DNA of 36,699 bases, from positions 1-36,699 of the forward strand of contig JAEWFF010000016.1 of the NCBI GenBank assembly GCA_023388965.1. Direction: 5' to 3'. This DNA is from Pseudomonadota bacterium (GTDB lineage Bacteria; Pseudomonadota; Alphaproteobacteria; Rhizobiales; Methylopilaceae). Position 1 is the first letter of the stretch; every line of letters starts with the position of its first letter. Both the position numbers and the translations under genes were made by a program. The notes below the pieces were generated by a model. It ran no database searches and had not been told where the DNA came from. It saw only the letters and a list, made by a program, of their open reading frames with translations. Positions 6,307 to 15,317 of this stretch are shown piece by piece.

Positions 6307-8309
6307 TCAACCCAACCCGACATATCCACCTTCACGAACGGAACGATCAACTCTTCAACAGATATTCCACCATGCGCCACCAGGTCCTCGCCTTGCGTGA
6401 CAAAAGCGGCCCGAGGTCCTGCCAGCAACGGGAGGAAATCGGATGGCAGACCTGGCAGCGGCATGGCGACAGCCGAAGGACAGGCCTGGATAGATGCCTC
6501 CCGCAACGCCTCACTACGGTAGACGCGGGCGCGTTCCCCACGTAGTTCTGCTATCACACCCTGATTGATTCGTCCGGTGCCCACAGCCTCGACATTGCCG
6601 TGATCGGCCGTCAGATAGATCTGGTACCCCAGTCCGTGCAGCTGCTTGAACAGGCGATCCACGAAACCATCCTGGCACCACATGTCGATCAGTTTGGCGA
6701 TGCCACGCTTGCCCAGCTTCGCGTCGTGCACCAGCTCGTCGACCATATCCACGACGATTCCGGCAACCTTCACTTCATGCGACGAAAGATCGGCCATGAG
6801 CCCGTCGAGTTGATGCAGTCGCTTGATGCCCTTGCGGAAATAGACCTGGTTGCTCCGCAAGTTGTGGTCGACCCAGAAGCGGGTCCAGTGACTGGCCTCC
6901 TGTGCGGTCACTTCGATCGACGAAGCGAAATCCCGCGGCCTGTTGCCTGAGAAAATTGCCTGACGCGATACCGATGTCAGCGTCGGCACCCAGGCAAAAC
7001 TTGCCGTCTCATCAAAGCTGATTCCGGGGATACCCGCCGACACGTGATCACGCACTCTTGCCCATTGATCCAGGGCGAGTCCGTCGAACACAAGCAAGGC
7101 GATCCTTGACTCACCCGCTTCCCGACGCCTGGCCAAGTAGTGTGGCACGTGGTGGAGCATCACCGGAGCGTGGACGGCAGACAGAGTCGGCAGACTGGAG
7201 AAGTGGCCGGGCATCCAGCCTTGCAGGCGCGTATCGGCTTCAAGCTGGAGCGCTTGGACCTCCGCTTGAGCGTGTTCGAATTGAGCAGGCTCCAGGGAGT
7301 GCAGGCGCGCCAGGAGCTCGCCCTGCTTGCGCGCGTACTGCAGCCAATCCTTATGCGAGGACTGCTCGCCCGGCAGCTCTTTCCTCAGCACCTTGACGCC
7401 TTCTGCGACCAGATCGCCCAGGTCAGCCTGACTCTGGACCACGCCGACGTGCCATTGCCGCGGGAAATCAGGCGGCAACCCTGCGACCTCTACAGGGTGC
7501 AGAGTGCCGTCCAGGAACAACGTGTCGACCGCAGACCAGATAAGTGGATCCTCGAATGGTACGCGGGCAGCCGCGGCGTACTCATCCAACGGATCTCCAA
7601 GCAGGGCAGAGGAAGGACCTACGCCCGACAGAACCAACTGCCGGTGCCAGGCTTGCTGCAGAAGCTTGAGCGCCTCAGCCGGGGATGAAAAAAGCTGCGC
7701 CAGCGGCAGACCATCGAACACGCTATGCGGGCGCAGCACGGCTTCGACATGCGCCGCGAGCCTCTCCGGCAGTCCGTTGCCGGCCTGGTGCAGCTTCAGG
7801 AGCTCCCGCCACAGCTCAGCCACGGTCCGGATCAGATGCGGGCTGATCCGGAACACGTGGAGCAGAACGAAATTCTTCGTGTCCGTCTCGCCCTGTACTT
7901 GCGTCGCGTGGTCGGCCTGCGCATCGAACAGGGGCGCCATGAACGCGGGGCCAAGCTCCCGAACTACGCTGGGTGCAAGCTTCGGGAAGACTTCCGCCAG
8001 TCCCAAACTCACCCGCCGCGCTTCTTGCAGGTAATCCCAGGGCAGCCCGCTGGCGTCATCTGCCTTGAGATGAAGGATGACCGCCGGCGCCGGGCCAGGC
8101 AGCCCCTGTCTCCAGGCGCTCCGATACGAGCTCTCCAGCTCCGCGCGGAACGCCACCGAATCCTCAAATGGAAGCAGCCCGAAGCCGCGCTGGCGGAGCT
8201 CTGCCAGCAGCCCCTCGTCCAGCAGCAGGCTGTCCGGGTCGGTCACGATCCACAACCGACCCAGCTCCGCCACGAATCCGTCCAGGACGCGCTGCTGCCA
8301 AGCGCTCAC
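6303..8309 (-). CDS. pglZ: BREX-3 alkaline-phosphatase-fold protein PglZ
   Basis: PglZ is the hallmark BREX component, a member of the alkaline phosphatase superfamily required for phage exclusion and for the host modification. The 668-residue product has a long N-terminal helical region and a C-terminal PglZ domain. Metal-site motifs are visible: LLVFDGLALDQW (D409), the nucleophile-type TLTSVSRQAIFSG (443-454), VVDMVDELVH (D521/D524), LTADHGNVEAVG (D569, H570) and AHGGISVEELIVPF (H646). All key elements look intact. It overlaps brxHII upstream and brxA downstream by 4 bp each, implying translational coupling. The length and its place after a SNF2-type helicase point to type 3 rather than type 1 (where BrxL would follow). 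Confidence 0.93.
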   Translation of the reverse strand: MSAWQQRVLDGFVAELGRLWIVTDPDSLLLDEGLLAELRQRGFGLLPFEDSVAFRAELESSYRSAWRQGLPGPAPAVILHLKADDASGLPWDYLQEARRVSLGLAEVFPKLAPSVVRELGPAFMAPLFDAQADHATQVQGETDTKNFVLLHVFRISPHLIRTVAELWRELLKLHQAGNGLPERLAAHVEAVLRPHSVFDGLPLAQLFSSPAEALKLLQQAWHRQLVLSGVGPSSALLGDPLDEYAAAARVPFEDPLIWSAVDTLFLDGTLHPVEVAGLPPDFPRQWHVGVVQSQADLGDLVAEGVKVLRKELPGEQSSHKDWLQYARKQGELLARLHSLEPAQFEHAQAEVQALQLEADTRLQGWMPGHFSSLPTLSAVHAPVMLHHVPHYLARRREAGESRIALLVFDGLALDQWARVRDHVSAGIPGISFDETASFAWVPTLTSVSRQAIFSGNRPRDFASSIEVTAQEASHWTRFWVDHNLRSNQVYFRKGIKRLHQLDGLMADLSSHEVKVAGIVVDMVDELVHDAKLGKRGIAKLIDMWCQDGFVDRLFKQLHGLGYQIYLTADHGNVEAVGTGRINQGVIAELRGERARVYRSEALREASIQACPSAVAMPLPGLPSDFLPLLAGPRAAFVTQGEDLVAHGGISVEELIVPFVKVDMSGWVE

Positions 8310-11092
8310 TGGGCCACCCCCGCACCGATCCGCACCAGCAGGATTGGAGAAAGCTCAGGCACCACAGACTCTGCATCGTCGATCTGCGCCATTGCGGCAG
8401 CGTGCTCCTGCTCCAGCCGCCTACGCCGGTACTCACGCACGTTGGCAAGCCCAACCCGGCCGATCGCCTGCTGTCTCGCCTCAAAGGCATGCTCCAGCCG
8501 CTCGCGATCCTGAGCCAGGCGATCCCTGTGCTCTTCCAGCATGGCGATGATGATCGCCTCACCCAGGGTTTCAGCCGCCGATTGCGCAGCCAGATAGGGT
8601 GCATCGCCTTCCTCGCTGCCCGTGTCGACCAGCGAGACCTTCTCGGTCAACAGCAGGTCCCAGATCCGCCTTGCAGTGGGCGCAAAGCTTCGCCCCTCAT
8701 CGGTCACGAAGACCGGCTGGTAGCGCTTTCGTTCGCCCTGGGTCGAGGCAAGCCGGATCTCCCAAAGCGACCACGAGCCACTGACCGTCGATGGCAGTCC
8801 GTCAATCTGAAGCGTCGGCAGTGGAATCCCGGGGACATATCGCGGCAGGTCCCGGACAATGGCACGTGCCCTGACATCTTCCAGCGTGATCCACTCCAGC
8901 TCCGGGTGCTGCTCCGCGGTCCGTCCGTCAAAGCAGACCTGCGGGGATTCGGAACCATCAGGCCACTGGATCCGCCAGGCATTCCCAGCCTTGTTGGCCG
9001 CGCCACCTCGCGCAGGCAGCCCGTTGACGATCGCGCGCTCCAACCAGAACTGCGCCGGATGGTCACGCCACCTGCGGGCGTCGTCCGGCTTCAGCTCATG
9101 CTGGTCGGCGAGCAGCTCACTGTGCTCGCGTGACTGAGCAACCCGCTCACGGACCTGATCGACGACGTCGGTGCAACCGCGCTCGATCGAATCAGGATCC
9201 TGCAGGCCCTGGGCAAACAGACGGTCGAACAGGTGCTCGGACTCGGCCGAATCCATGACGTCGGAGGCCTTGTCGACCCCGAATTCCTCCGCAATGACCT
9301 CCAGCTTGTGTTCCAGCACTTCCCGAACCCGATGTTCCACGGTGTCTTCGAGGACGAAGTTGAAAGCGCGCACTACATGTGGCTGCCCGATGCGGTCGAC
9401 GCGGCCGATACGTTGCTCGACGCGCATGGGATTCCAGGGCATGTCGAAGTTGACGATCACGTGGCAGAACTGCAGGTTCAGGCCTTCGCCGCCGGCATCG
9501 GTCGAGATCAGAATCCTCGCGTCACCGGCAAACTCACGCTGGGCGCGTGTGCGCGCCTCCATATCCATTCCACCGTTAAGCTGAACCACCGCGAAGCCAC
9601 GGCTCTCCATGAACTGGGCGAGCATGGTCTGGGTCGGCACGAACTCCGTGAACACCAGCACCTTCAGCGACAGATCGCCCTCTTTCTGCTGGAGCTTGTA
9701 GATCAGGTCCACCAGCGCTTCGGCCTTGGCGTCGGTACCGGCGCCTTCGGTTTCCCGGGCCAGATCCAGAAGCATGGCGACTTCCGCCTTTTCCTGCTCC
9801 CAACCGCCGGCCTGGACCGCAAGATCGGCCTGAGCCTGTCCATCCAGCTCTTCCCAGTCGTCAAACTCCAACTGGGCCACCGGCGGCGCCTCCAGCACAC
9901 CCAGGCGTTTTTCCAGCGTGGTACGGATGGCCGCAGTGCTGGAGGTGACCAGGCGCTGCATCAGGATCATCAGGAAACCGATGTGCCGCTGCTGGGCGAT
10001 CAGCGCCTGGTTGTAGCCGTGGCGGACATAGTCGGTGACGGCTTCGTACAGGCGATGCTGAGCCGCATGCCGGCTCTGCCAAGCTACCGGAAACAGCCGG
10101 GTCATCCGCGGCTTGAACAAAGGACGTCCCTCTGCATCGATGGCGGCACGCTTCTCGGTGCGAATGACGAACGCACGCACCCGATCCTGCTGGACGCTGC
10201 TCTCGTCGGGAAATGCATCGCGATCGATCAACTGCATCAGACGCATGAACTGGTCGGTCTTGCCCTGATGGGGTGTGGCCGACAGCAGCAGCAGGTAGGG
10301 CGATGCCTCGGCAAGTGCCGCGCCCAGCTTGTAGCGGGCCACCTGCTCGGTGCTGCCACCCATGCGGTGGGACTCGTCGATGATGACCAGGTCCCACTGC
10401 GCAGAGACCAGATCCTCAAAGCGCTCCCGGTTGTATGCGGCCAGCTGTTCCGCACTCCAGCCACGCCGCCCTTCCATCGGTTTCACCGAGTCAAGCGAAC
10501 AGATCACCTGGTCGCGGGTTCGCCAGAGGTTGTCTTCCTCGCTTCGCCAGGGCCGGTAGGCAGCCAGCTGAGCCGGCTCGACGAAATGAAAGGTTTCGCC
10601 GAAGTGCAGGCGCATCTCCGCCTGCCATTGCCGCACCAGGCCCTTGGGTGCGACCACCAGGATGCGCCTAGCCATTCCACGCAGCTTGAGCTCGCGCAGG
10701 ATCAGGCCCGCTTCGATGGTCTTGCCCAGCCCCACTTCGTCCGCCAACAGGTAGCGGACGCGCGGGCTGCTCATGGCGCGATTCAGAGCGTACAGCTGGT
10801 GCGGCAATGGCACCACACTGGATTGCACCGGCGCCAGCAGCAGGTTGTCTTCCATGGCGTCGGCAAGCCGGGCGGAAGCGGCGGCGTGGAGAATTGCTTC
10901 CTGCGTCGGTGACTTGTTGCCCAAGTCGGCGAGCTCATCCGCGCGAGCTCGCAGAACTGCGTCCTTTGTTGGCAACCAGACGCGATACGTCTCCCCACCC
11001 CAGATGCTCTGTCGGTCCACGACACGGCAGGGTGTGGCGTGGCGAACATGCCAGAACCAGTTTCCAGCCGCGGCGGCCACCGCATCGCTCAT
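8306..11092 (-). CDS. brxHII: BREX SNF2/RapA-type helicase BrxHII
   Basis: This is a 928-residue superfamily 2 (SNF2/RapA-like) ATPase, the motor characteristic of type 3 BREX. The two RecA lobes are complete. Lobe 1 has LLADEVGLGKTIEAG (Walker A, about 115-129), VVAPKGLVRQWQ (motif Ia), IIDESHRMG (DESH box, D239-H242) and LLLSATPHQGK (motif III). Lobe 2 has VLVFTEFVPTQTML, STDAGGEGLNLQ (motif V) and QRIGRVDRIGQ (motif VI). The C-terminal part (about 650-928) resembles helicase accessory regions with a long Glu/Arg-rich helix near the end. It starts with a 4-bp overlap on the pglXI stop. It probably translocates on DNA to discriminate or block phage replication, but its precise activity in BREX is not known. 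Confidence 0.93.
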   Translation of the reverse strand: MSDAVAAAAGNWFWHVRHATPCRVVDRQSIWGGETYRVWLPTKDAVLRARADELADLGNKSPTQEAILHAAASARLADAMEDNLLLAPVQSSVVPLPHQLYALNRAMSSPRVRYLLADEVGLGKTIEAGLILRELKLRGMARRILVVAPKGLVRQWQAEMRLHFGETFHFVEPAQLAAYRPWRSEEDNLWRTRDQVICSLDSVKPMEGRRGWSAEQLAAYNRERFEDLVSAQWDLVIIDESHRMGGSTEQVARYKLGAALAEASPYLLLLSATPHQGKTDQFMRLMQLIDRDAFPDESSVQQDRVRAFVIRTEKRAAIDAEGRPLFKPRMTRLFPVAWQSRHAAQHRLYEAVTDYVRHGYNQALIAQQRHIGFLMILMQRLVTSSTAAIRTTLEKRLGVLEAPPVAQLEFDDWEELDGQAQADLAVQAGGWEQEKAEVAMLLDLARETEGAGTDAKAEALVDLIYKLQQKEGDLSLKVLVFTEFVPTQTMLAQFMESRGFAVVQLNGGMDMEARTRAQREFAGDARILISTDAGGEGLNLQFCHVIVNFDMPWNPMRVEQRIGRVDRIGQPHVVRAFNFVLEDTVEHRVREVLEHKLEVIAEEFGVDKASDVMDSAESEHLFDRLFAQGLQDPDSIERGCTDVVDQVRERVAQSREHSELLADQHELKPDDARRWRDHPAQFWLERAIVNGLPARGGAANKAGNAWRIQWPDGSESPQVCFDGRTAEQHPELEWITLEDVRARAIVRDLPRYVPGIPLPTLQIDGLPSTVSGSWSLWEIRLASTQGERKRYQPVFVTDEGRSFAPTARRIWDLLLTEKVSLVDTGSEEGDAPYLAAQSAAETLGEAIIIAMLEEHRDRLAQDRERLEHAFEARQQAIGRVGLANVREYRRRRLEQEHAAAMAQIDDAESVVPELSPILLVRIGAGVAQ

Positions 11093-13827
11093 TCATCAAC
11101 CTCTGTACGGGTCAGCGCCTGGTCATACCAGAGCAGCAACTTCTCGTCTTCCTGCAGAGCTTCCTCCGGAATCTTCCTCGCGATCTTGATGATCGTGGCG
11201 TAGTCCTTCTTGCCCCAGGCCGCCTTGAAGCCGGCGCGTAACACTTCCAAGCGGAACTCCCTCAACTTGCGTCCGGCTGCAGCCAAGTAGATGTCGAACT
11301 CTTTCAGCAGTGCCTTCTCACGCTTCTTCTCCAAGTCGAACGCCTTGTTCGGGTCAGGCGCGTACCACCGGTCCTTGGCCTTTGCGACCAGTGCGGGAGC
11401 GCTCTTATCCAGGCCGCGAAGGTCCTTGTGGTTGGTGGACAGATAGGCGTGAATCTGGCTGGGCACTTCCCCGATGCCGTCGTAGCGGAGAAAATTGTCC
11501 TCCAGCAGGGCGAGCAACTCGGGCCTGGCCTCGTGCCTCTTCCAGCCAGCGCCGAGCTGGGTGATGAATTCGGGATGCAGCTCCTGGTACGTCGACGGGC
11601 GCTTCTTGAGGAAGTCGGCGAGCCAATCAATGGCGCTACGCTCGTCGGATACGAACAGCTCGATTTGCGGTGCCTGTGCGACTTGGGCGCGCTTCCTGTC
11701 GTACTCAGTCGCCTGCTCTGGCAGAAAAATCATGCCATCCCGTTCGGGGAAGCGGTTGCGCAGACCTTCCTGAAACTCTTGGCTGGACAGCGGCACGGGC
11801 GCACTGTGCCGGACAAACCAAGCCACCATTCGATCGAACAGAATTCGCGGGGCGCGCTCAGCGACATATTCAAGCTCGACACCTCTAAACTTCACAACAG
11901 GGAGCTGCTTTAGGTGGGTCTGAACGAAATCCCAAGCCGACTCCAAAGTTGCTCCTCGCTCAGCGAATCGTTTCTCCAGGCCGCCATTCGGCTTGTAGGC
12001 AGAAATTACAAGATCTTGCTTGACAGCTGTTGTTGTCATAACAGCTTTAAAGCTTCCCTGCTTCTTATCCAATGCAGAAACATTAGCCACGACAAATCCC
12101 GCCTCTTGAAGCGCGGTTTGGATCGCGTTCCAAACAGAAGCTTTCGTGTTTGAAAACTCGACTGTCAACCATCGACCCGGCTTCAGAACACGATGAAACT
12201 CCGTGAAGGCCGCAATCAACAACTGACGATAATCGTAAAGCTGCTTACCTTGAGATGAGCTAACAATCGCTTCAGTTGACTGACTGGTTACCACGCCGAG
12301 CATGGCCTCCCAGAAGAAGTTCAACTCCGAGTAGTCAAAGTTCGCTCCGAACGGCGGATCGACAAATACATAATCGATGCAGTCGCTTGGAAGCTGATGT
12401 AGAGATGTCGCACTTTGGGTCGAGATGATGCTGCTTCTTGGCATTGCTCTCTGGTACGAGAGGCTGCTTGCAATAGTTTCCGCGTTCCTTAGAAACGAGC
12501 CGAGAACATTTGGAGGAGTGGTCAATGATCCCACATACAGCGTTCCTGACAGGGGCCCGCCGCCCTTGCGGTCCGCACGAAATCTCCTCATCCGAGACGC
12601 ATACGGAAGACAGGCGGTCAGTGCAAACAGCAGAGCATCCCTCATCGACGCCGACTTGCTTACTTTAATCTTGCTCAGAAGCAAAGAAACGCTATAAAGC
12701 TCTCTCGGCGTAAAGAAATGATGCAAATGGGTTATGCCCCGAGATGCGTTTCTCTGGGTTTCTTTTCCCGGGATCAGCTCTACAACAGGAAACGCATACA
12801 ACCTCGCTCTTTTGCCGCAGTCATCGATAGCCAAGAGATCAGCAGCATCTGGGATTTTCTCGTACCTGCTGGTTCCGACTGAATAGTTGATGAGGACCGG
12901 GACGGTTTTCGCTTGCTTATGGGGAGTCCCAAGCAATGGGTCAATGACTGTCTCGTAACACAGCTCCCAATCTGCCTCGCGAGACACAACCCCACAATCC
13001 GGACACTTCAACTCTGACCGCAGTGAATCATTAATCTCGTCCACGGCAATGGAGTAAAACGAATGCTGTGAACCGCAATCTACGCAAGCCACAACATCCG
13101 AATAGAGCACGAACTCGACCTCTCCATTCTGTGTTCCTGGGTGCTTGTACTGCTTATGGTCAACTAGTTTTCTATCTCTAACTCGCCAACCCGTATGCGC
13201 AGTGAGATATAGATTCGAATCTTCATTTTTGATATCGTCGACAAGTGACCTTACTGCGTCCATGAAGGCGACTGAATCAAGGGCGCCATTCAAATTCCTT
13301 GCAATAAACGTGGCGATTGGTGAGAGATCGACGAGCACCGAGCTTCTTCCCTCACCAAGATGCGCATTGGCAACTGCGGTCATTCCGGTGCCACAAAAGC
13401 CATCTAGCACTACATCATTCTTAGACGTGTAGTGCGCCAAGTACCGCATGATCGCCTTATGCGGCACCTTCGTGTGATAGCTGTGTGCGTTGTAGATCGG
13501 GTCATTCTTGCCTTCACTGACGTCAGCCACGAACGGTTCTCTGCTGTATGACTCTGATGGCACGTATGGTTTTCCATGATGCGCCACAAAGTCCGCCAGC
13601 CACGGATTAGGGCACGCGGTGTAGTACGGCGGATCCGACATGGCCAGGATGGCCTCGTCGGCCCCCACCGGAAAGCCTTCCGCCTTGCGGAAAGCCGGAT
13701 CCTTTAGCTTCTCGGCCAGTAGCTTCGTGAAATGTTCACGGCGCGCCTGATCGCTGGGGAAGGTCTGACCGAGACATTCGACGGGAATTTCTTTGCCGGT
13801 TTCACGGTTGTGCAAGAGGTCATTCAT
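11089..13827 (-). CDS. pglXI: BREX adenine-specific DNA methyltransferase PglXI
   Basis: This enzyme should transfer a methyl group from SAM to an adenine in a BREX recognition site, marking host DNA. The 912-residue product has the circularly permuted order typical of DUF1156-like enzymes: catalytic motif IV SDPPYY (64-69) precedes the SAM loop LDGFCGTGMTAVANA (141-155). A second DPPF motif lies at 490-493 (YVFVDPPFGANFDYSEL). Two CxxC pairs (C248/C251 and C275/C278) suggest an inserted zinc ribbon. The stretch encoding about residues 90-640 is far lower in GC (near 40% in sampled lines) than both ends of the gene, which suggests replacement of a central, probably specificity-determining, module. 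It overlaps the AlbA_2 gene upstream and brxHII downstream by 4 bp. Confidence 0.93.
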   Translation of the reverse strand: MNDLLHNRETGKEIPVECLGQTFPSDQARREHFTKLLAEKLKDPAFRKAEGFPVGADEAILAMSDPPYYTACPNPWLADFVAHHGKPYVPSESYSREPFVADVSEGKNDPIYNAHSYHTKVPHKAIMRYLAHYTSKNDVVLDGFCGTGMTAVANAHLGEGRSSVLVDLSPIATFIARNLNGALDSVAFMDAVRSLVDDIKNEDSNLYLTAHTGWRVRDRKLVDHKQYKHPGTQNGEVEFVLYSDVVACVDCGSQHSFYSIAVDEINDSLRSELKCPDCGVVSREADWELCYETVIDPLLGTPHKQAKTVPVLINYSVGTSRYEKIPDAADLLAIDDCGKRARLYAFPVVELIPGKETQRNASRGITHLHHFFTPRELYSVSLLLSKIKVSKSASMRDALLFALTACLPYASRMRRFRADRKGGGPLSGTLYVGSLTTPPNVLGSFLRNAETIASSLSYQRAMPRSSIISTQSATSLHQLPSDCIDYVFVDPPFGANFDYSELNFFWEAMLGVVTSQSTEAIVSSSQGKQLYDYRQLLIAAFTEFHRVLKPGRWLTVEFSNTKASVWNAIQTALQEAGFVVANVSALDKKQGSFKAVMTTTAVKQDLVISAYKPNGGLEKRFAERGATLESAWDFVQTHLKQLPVVKFRGVELEYVAERAPRILFDRMVAWFVRHSAPVPLSSQEFQEGLRNRFPERDGMIFLPEQATEYDRKRAQVAQAPQIELFVSDERSAIDWLADFLKKRPSTYQELHPEFITQLGAGWKRHEARPELLALLEDNFLRYDGIGEVPSQIHAYLSTNHKDLRGLDKSAPALVAKAKDRWYAPDPNKAFDLEKKREKALLKEFDIYLAAAGRKLREFRLEVLRAGFKAAWGKKDYATIIKIARKIPEEALQEDEKLLLWYDQALTRTEVDE

Positions 13828-15314
13828 GTCGCTGCGTTTCCTGATTCTTGTTGATCTGCAATTGCCTTACCGCGCGCCGTAAGGCGGTAGCGTTGCAAGC
13901 GAGATCTCGGCTTGTCCGGCACGGTCATTTCAACCAATCCAGTCTGCAACGCAGGTTGCAGGTAGGCCTGCCGGAAGTGGTCTTCGTGCTTGAGCCCCAG
14001 AGCCTGTTGCATCTCGACGCGCTTCATTTCGCCAGCCATGACGGCCAGCAGGCGCCGGACTTCCCCGGTGACTTCCCCGGTGACTTCCCCGGTGACTTCC
14101 CCGGTGACTTCCCCGGTGACTTCCCCGGTGACTTCGTGGGTCGTCTTCCCGGCCCCGGTTTCCGGAGCCGGCCGGCGGAGCACGGCCTTGAATTGATTGC
14201 CGGCCGGATCGTCCACCAGCTCGGTGGCCGGCCAGTCATGCAGCGCCCGGGGAATTCCGGTACCGATTCCGCGATAAGGCAGGATGTTGACTGCGTGATC
14301 GGTCAAAGTCGGGTTGCGCCGGCTGGACGTGCCTTGCCGGATGGTTTCCGTGTTCAGTGAATCCGGCAGGTGCCCCGGGCTGATGATCTCGACCCGGTCG
14401 GCAAACACCATCAGCCGGATCGATGCGCTGGTGAAGTAGTCGCGGTGGATCAGGGCATTGACCAGCAGCTCTTCGATCGCCTGCTCCGGGATCTCCAGCT
14501 CGCCCAGCGTATTGAAGCCGCGGCCACGCTGGACGTGACGCAGATTGCGCTTGATGAAGGCGAAGCTGCGCTGGTACTGCTCAAGCAAGGTGCCACCGAT
14601 GTCCTCGCTGTCGAGGTAGCGGGTGTCGTACAGCTCGGTTCCCGGGAAGGCGACCGCCTTGACCTCGAAGGCCGGGCGGAAGCGCTGGGGCTGCTTGCCG
14701 AACAACATCAGCCCGGTCAGGTTCAGTTCGGTCGCATTGGCCAGGCCCAGGTTCTGCAACAGCTGCGGCAGCGGCTGGCCGCTGTATTCCGATGACTGCC
14801 CATAGCGGCGATTGAAGTAGGTTTCGAACGCCTTCTCGTCAATGTCGGCTGCGGTCGCCCCGGAGACCGGCACGACATCGGCATAGACCAGTCCCGACTG
14901 CTGGAACAGCCGCTGCAGCTCTTCCCGTGCGGTCACGTGTCGCTTGTCGGAACCGTTCTTGATCCAGACGCGCCCCTGGTTGTCGACATAGGGACGGCTG
15001 ATGCCCTCGGGCACCGTCACCACCATTACAAGACCCTGGTCGGTCTGGACGTTCTCGGTGACCGGGTGGAGCGGTGGCCTCACGTTCTGTGAAGCGGCAT
15101 TGGCCAGCAACTGGTTCACGCGACGGACACCGTCTGCATCCAGGCCGACGATGCGGCCATCGTCCTCCACGCCCACGAACAGACGGCCGCCGCCGCCGTT
15201 GGCAAACGCGGCAAGTTCCGCCGCAACGCCATCGGCATTGGTCAGGTTCCGCTTGAACTGGTGCCGACTGTCCTCGCCGCGGGCGAGGATAGCCAGCAAT
15301 TCGGCCGCTTCCAT
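13824..15314 (-). CDS. AlbA_2 (Schlafen-type)/HATPase protein embedded in BREX
   Basis: This 496-residue protein is extra to the standard type 3 BREX set. The N-terminus has the Schlafen AlbA_2 nucleic-acid-binding pattern (SRHQFKRNL, then AAFANGGGGRLFVGVEDDG, about residues 16-53). The middle has a GHKL/HATPase_c_4 domain (PEQAIEELLVNALIHRDYF, FADRVEIISPGHLP, then RGIGTGIPRAL). A linker of VTGE repeats (encoded 14061-14132) joins it to a C-terminal winged helix (about 400-480: RVEMQQALGLKHEDHFRQAYLQPAL). Such proteins are often called RecG-like or transcriptional regulators. Possible roles are regulator or nuclease-type accessory effector. I chose the ATG at 15314: TGGAG lies six bases upstream, while the TTG at 15317 is too close to it. 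It abuts brxC and overlaps pglXI by 4 bp. Confidence 0.85.
   Translation of the reverse strand: MEAAELLAILARGEDSRHQFKRNLTNADGVAAELAAFANGGGGRLFVGVEDDGRIVGLDADGVRRVNQLLANAASQNVRPPLHPVTENVQTDQGLVMVVTVPEGISRPYVDNQGRVWIKNGSDKRHVTAREELQRLFQQSGLVYADVVPVSGATAADIDEKAFETYFNRRYGQSSEYSGQPLPQLLQNLGLANATELNLTGLMLFGKQPQRFRPAFEVKAVAFPGTELYDTRYLDSEDIGGTLLEQYQRSFAFIKRNLRHVQRGRGFNTLGELEIPEQAIEELLVNALIHRDYFTSASIRLMVFADRVEIISPGHLPDSLNTETIRQGTSSRRNPTLTDHAVNILPYRGIGTGIPRALHDWPATELVDDPAGNQFKAVLRRPAPETGAGKTTHEVTGEVTGEVTGEVTGEVTGEVTGEVRRLLAVMAGEMKRVEMQQALGLKHEDHFRQAYLQPALQTGLVEMTVPDKPRSRLQRYRLTARGKAIADQQESGNAAT
14061..14132 (-). repeat. Six tandem 12-bp units encoding (VTGE)n
   Basis: The + strand unit TTCCCCGGTGAC is repeated six times without a mismatch. 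Read on the minus strand it encodes a Val-Thr-Gly-Glu repeat between the HATPase-like domain and the winged helix of the AlbA_2 protein. The unit length is a multiple of three, so copy-number change would alter linker length but not frame. Confidence 0.95.
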
Positions 15315-15317
15315 CAA

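Noticed and set aside
9233..10912. 559-codon plus-strand frame inside brxHII
   Set aside because: Antisense shadow of the helicase; no recognisable domain and codon pattern follows the helicase strand.
14041..14140. Tandem repeats considered as a CRISPR array
   Set aside because: Units are 12 bp with no spacers and lie in a coding frame, so this is a coding tandem repeat.
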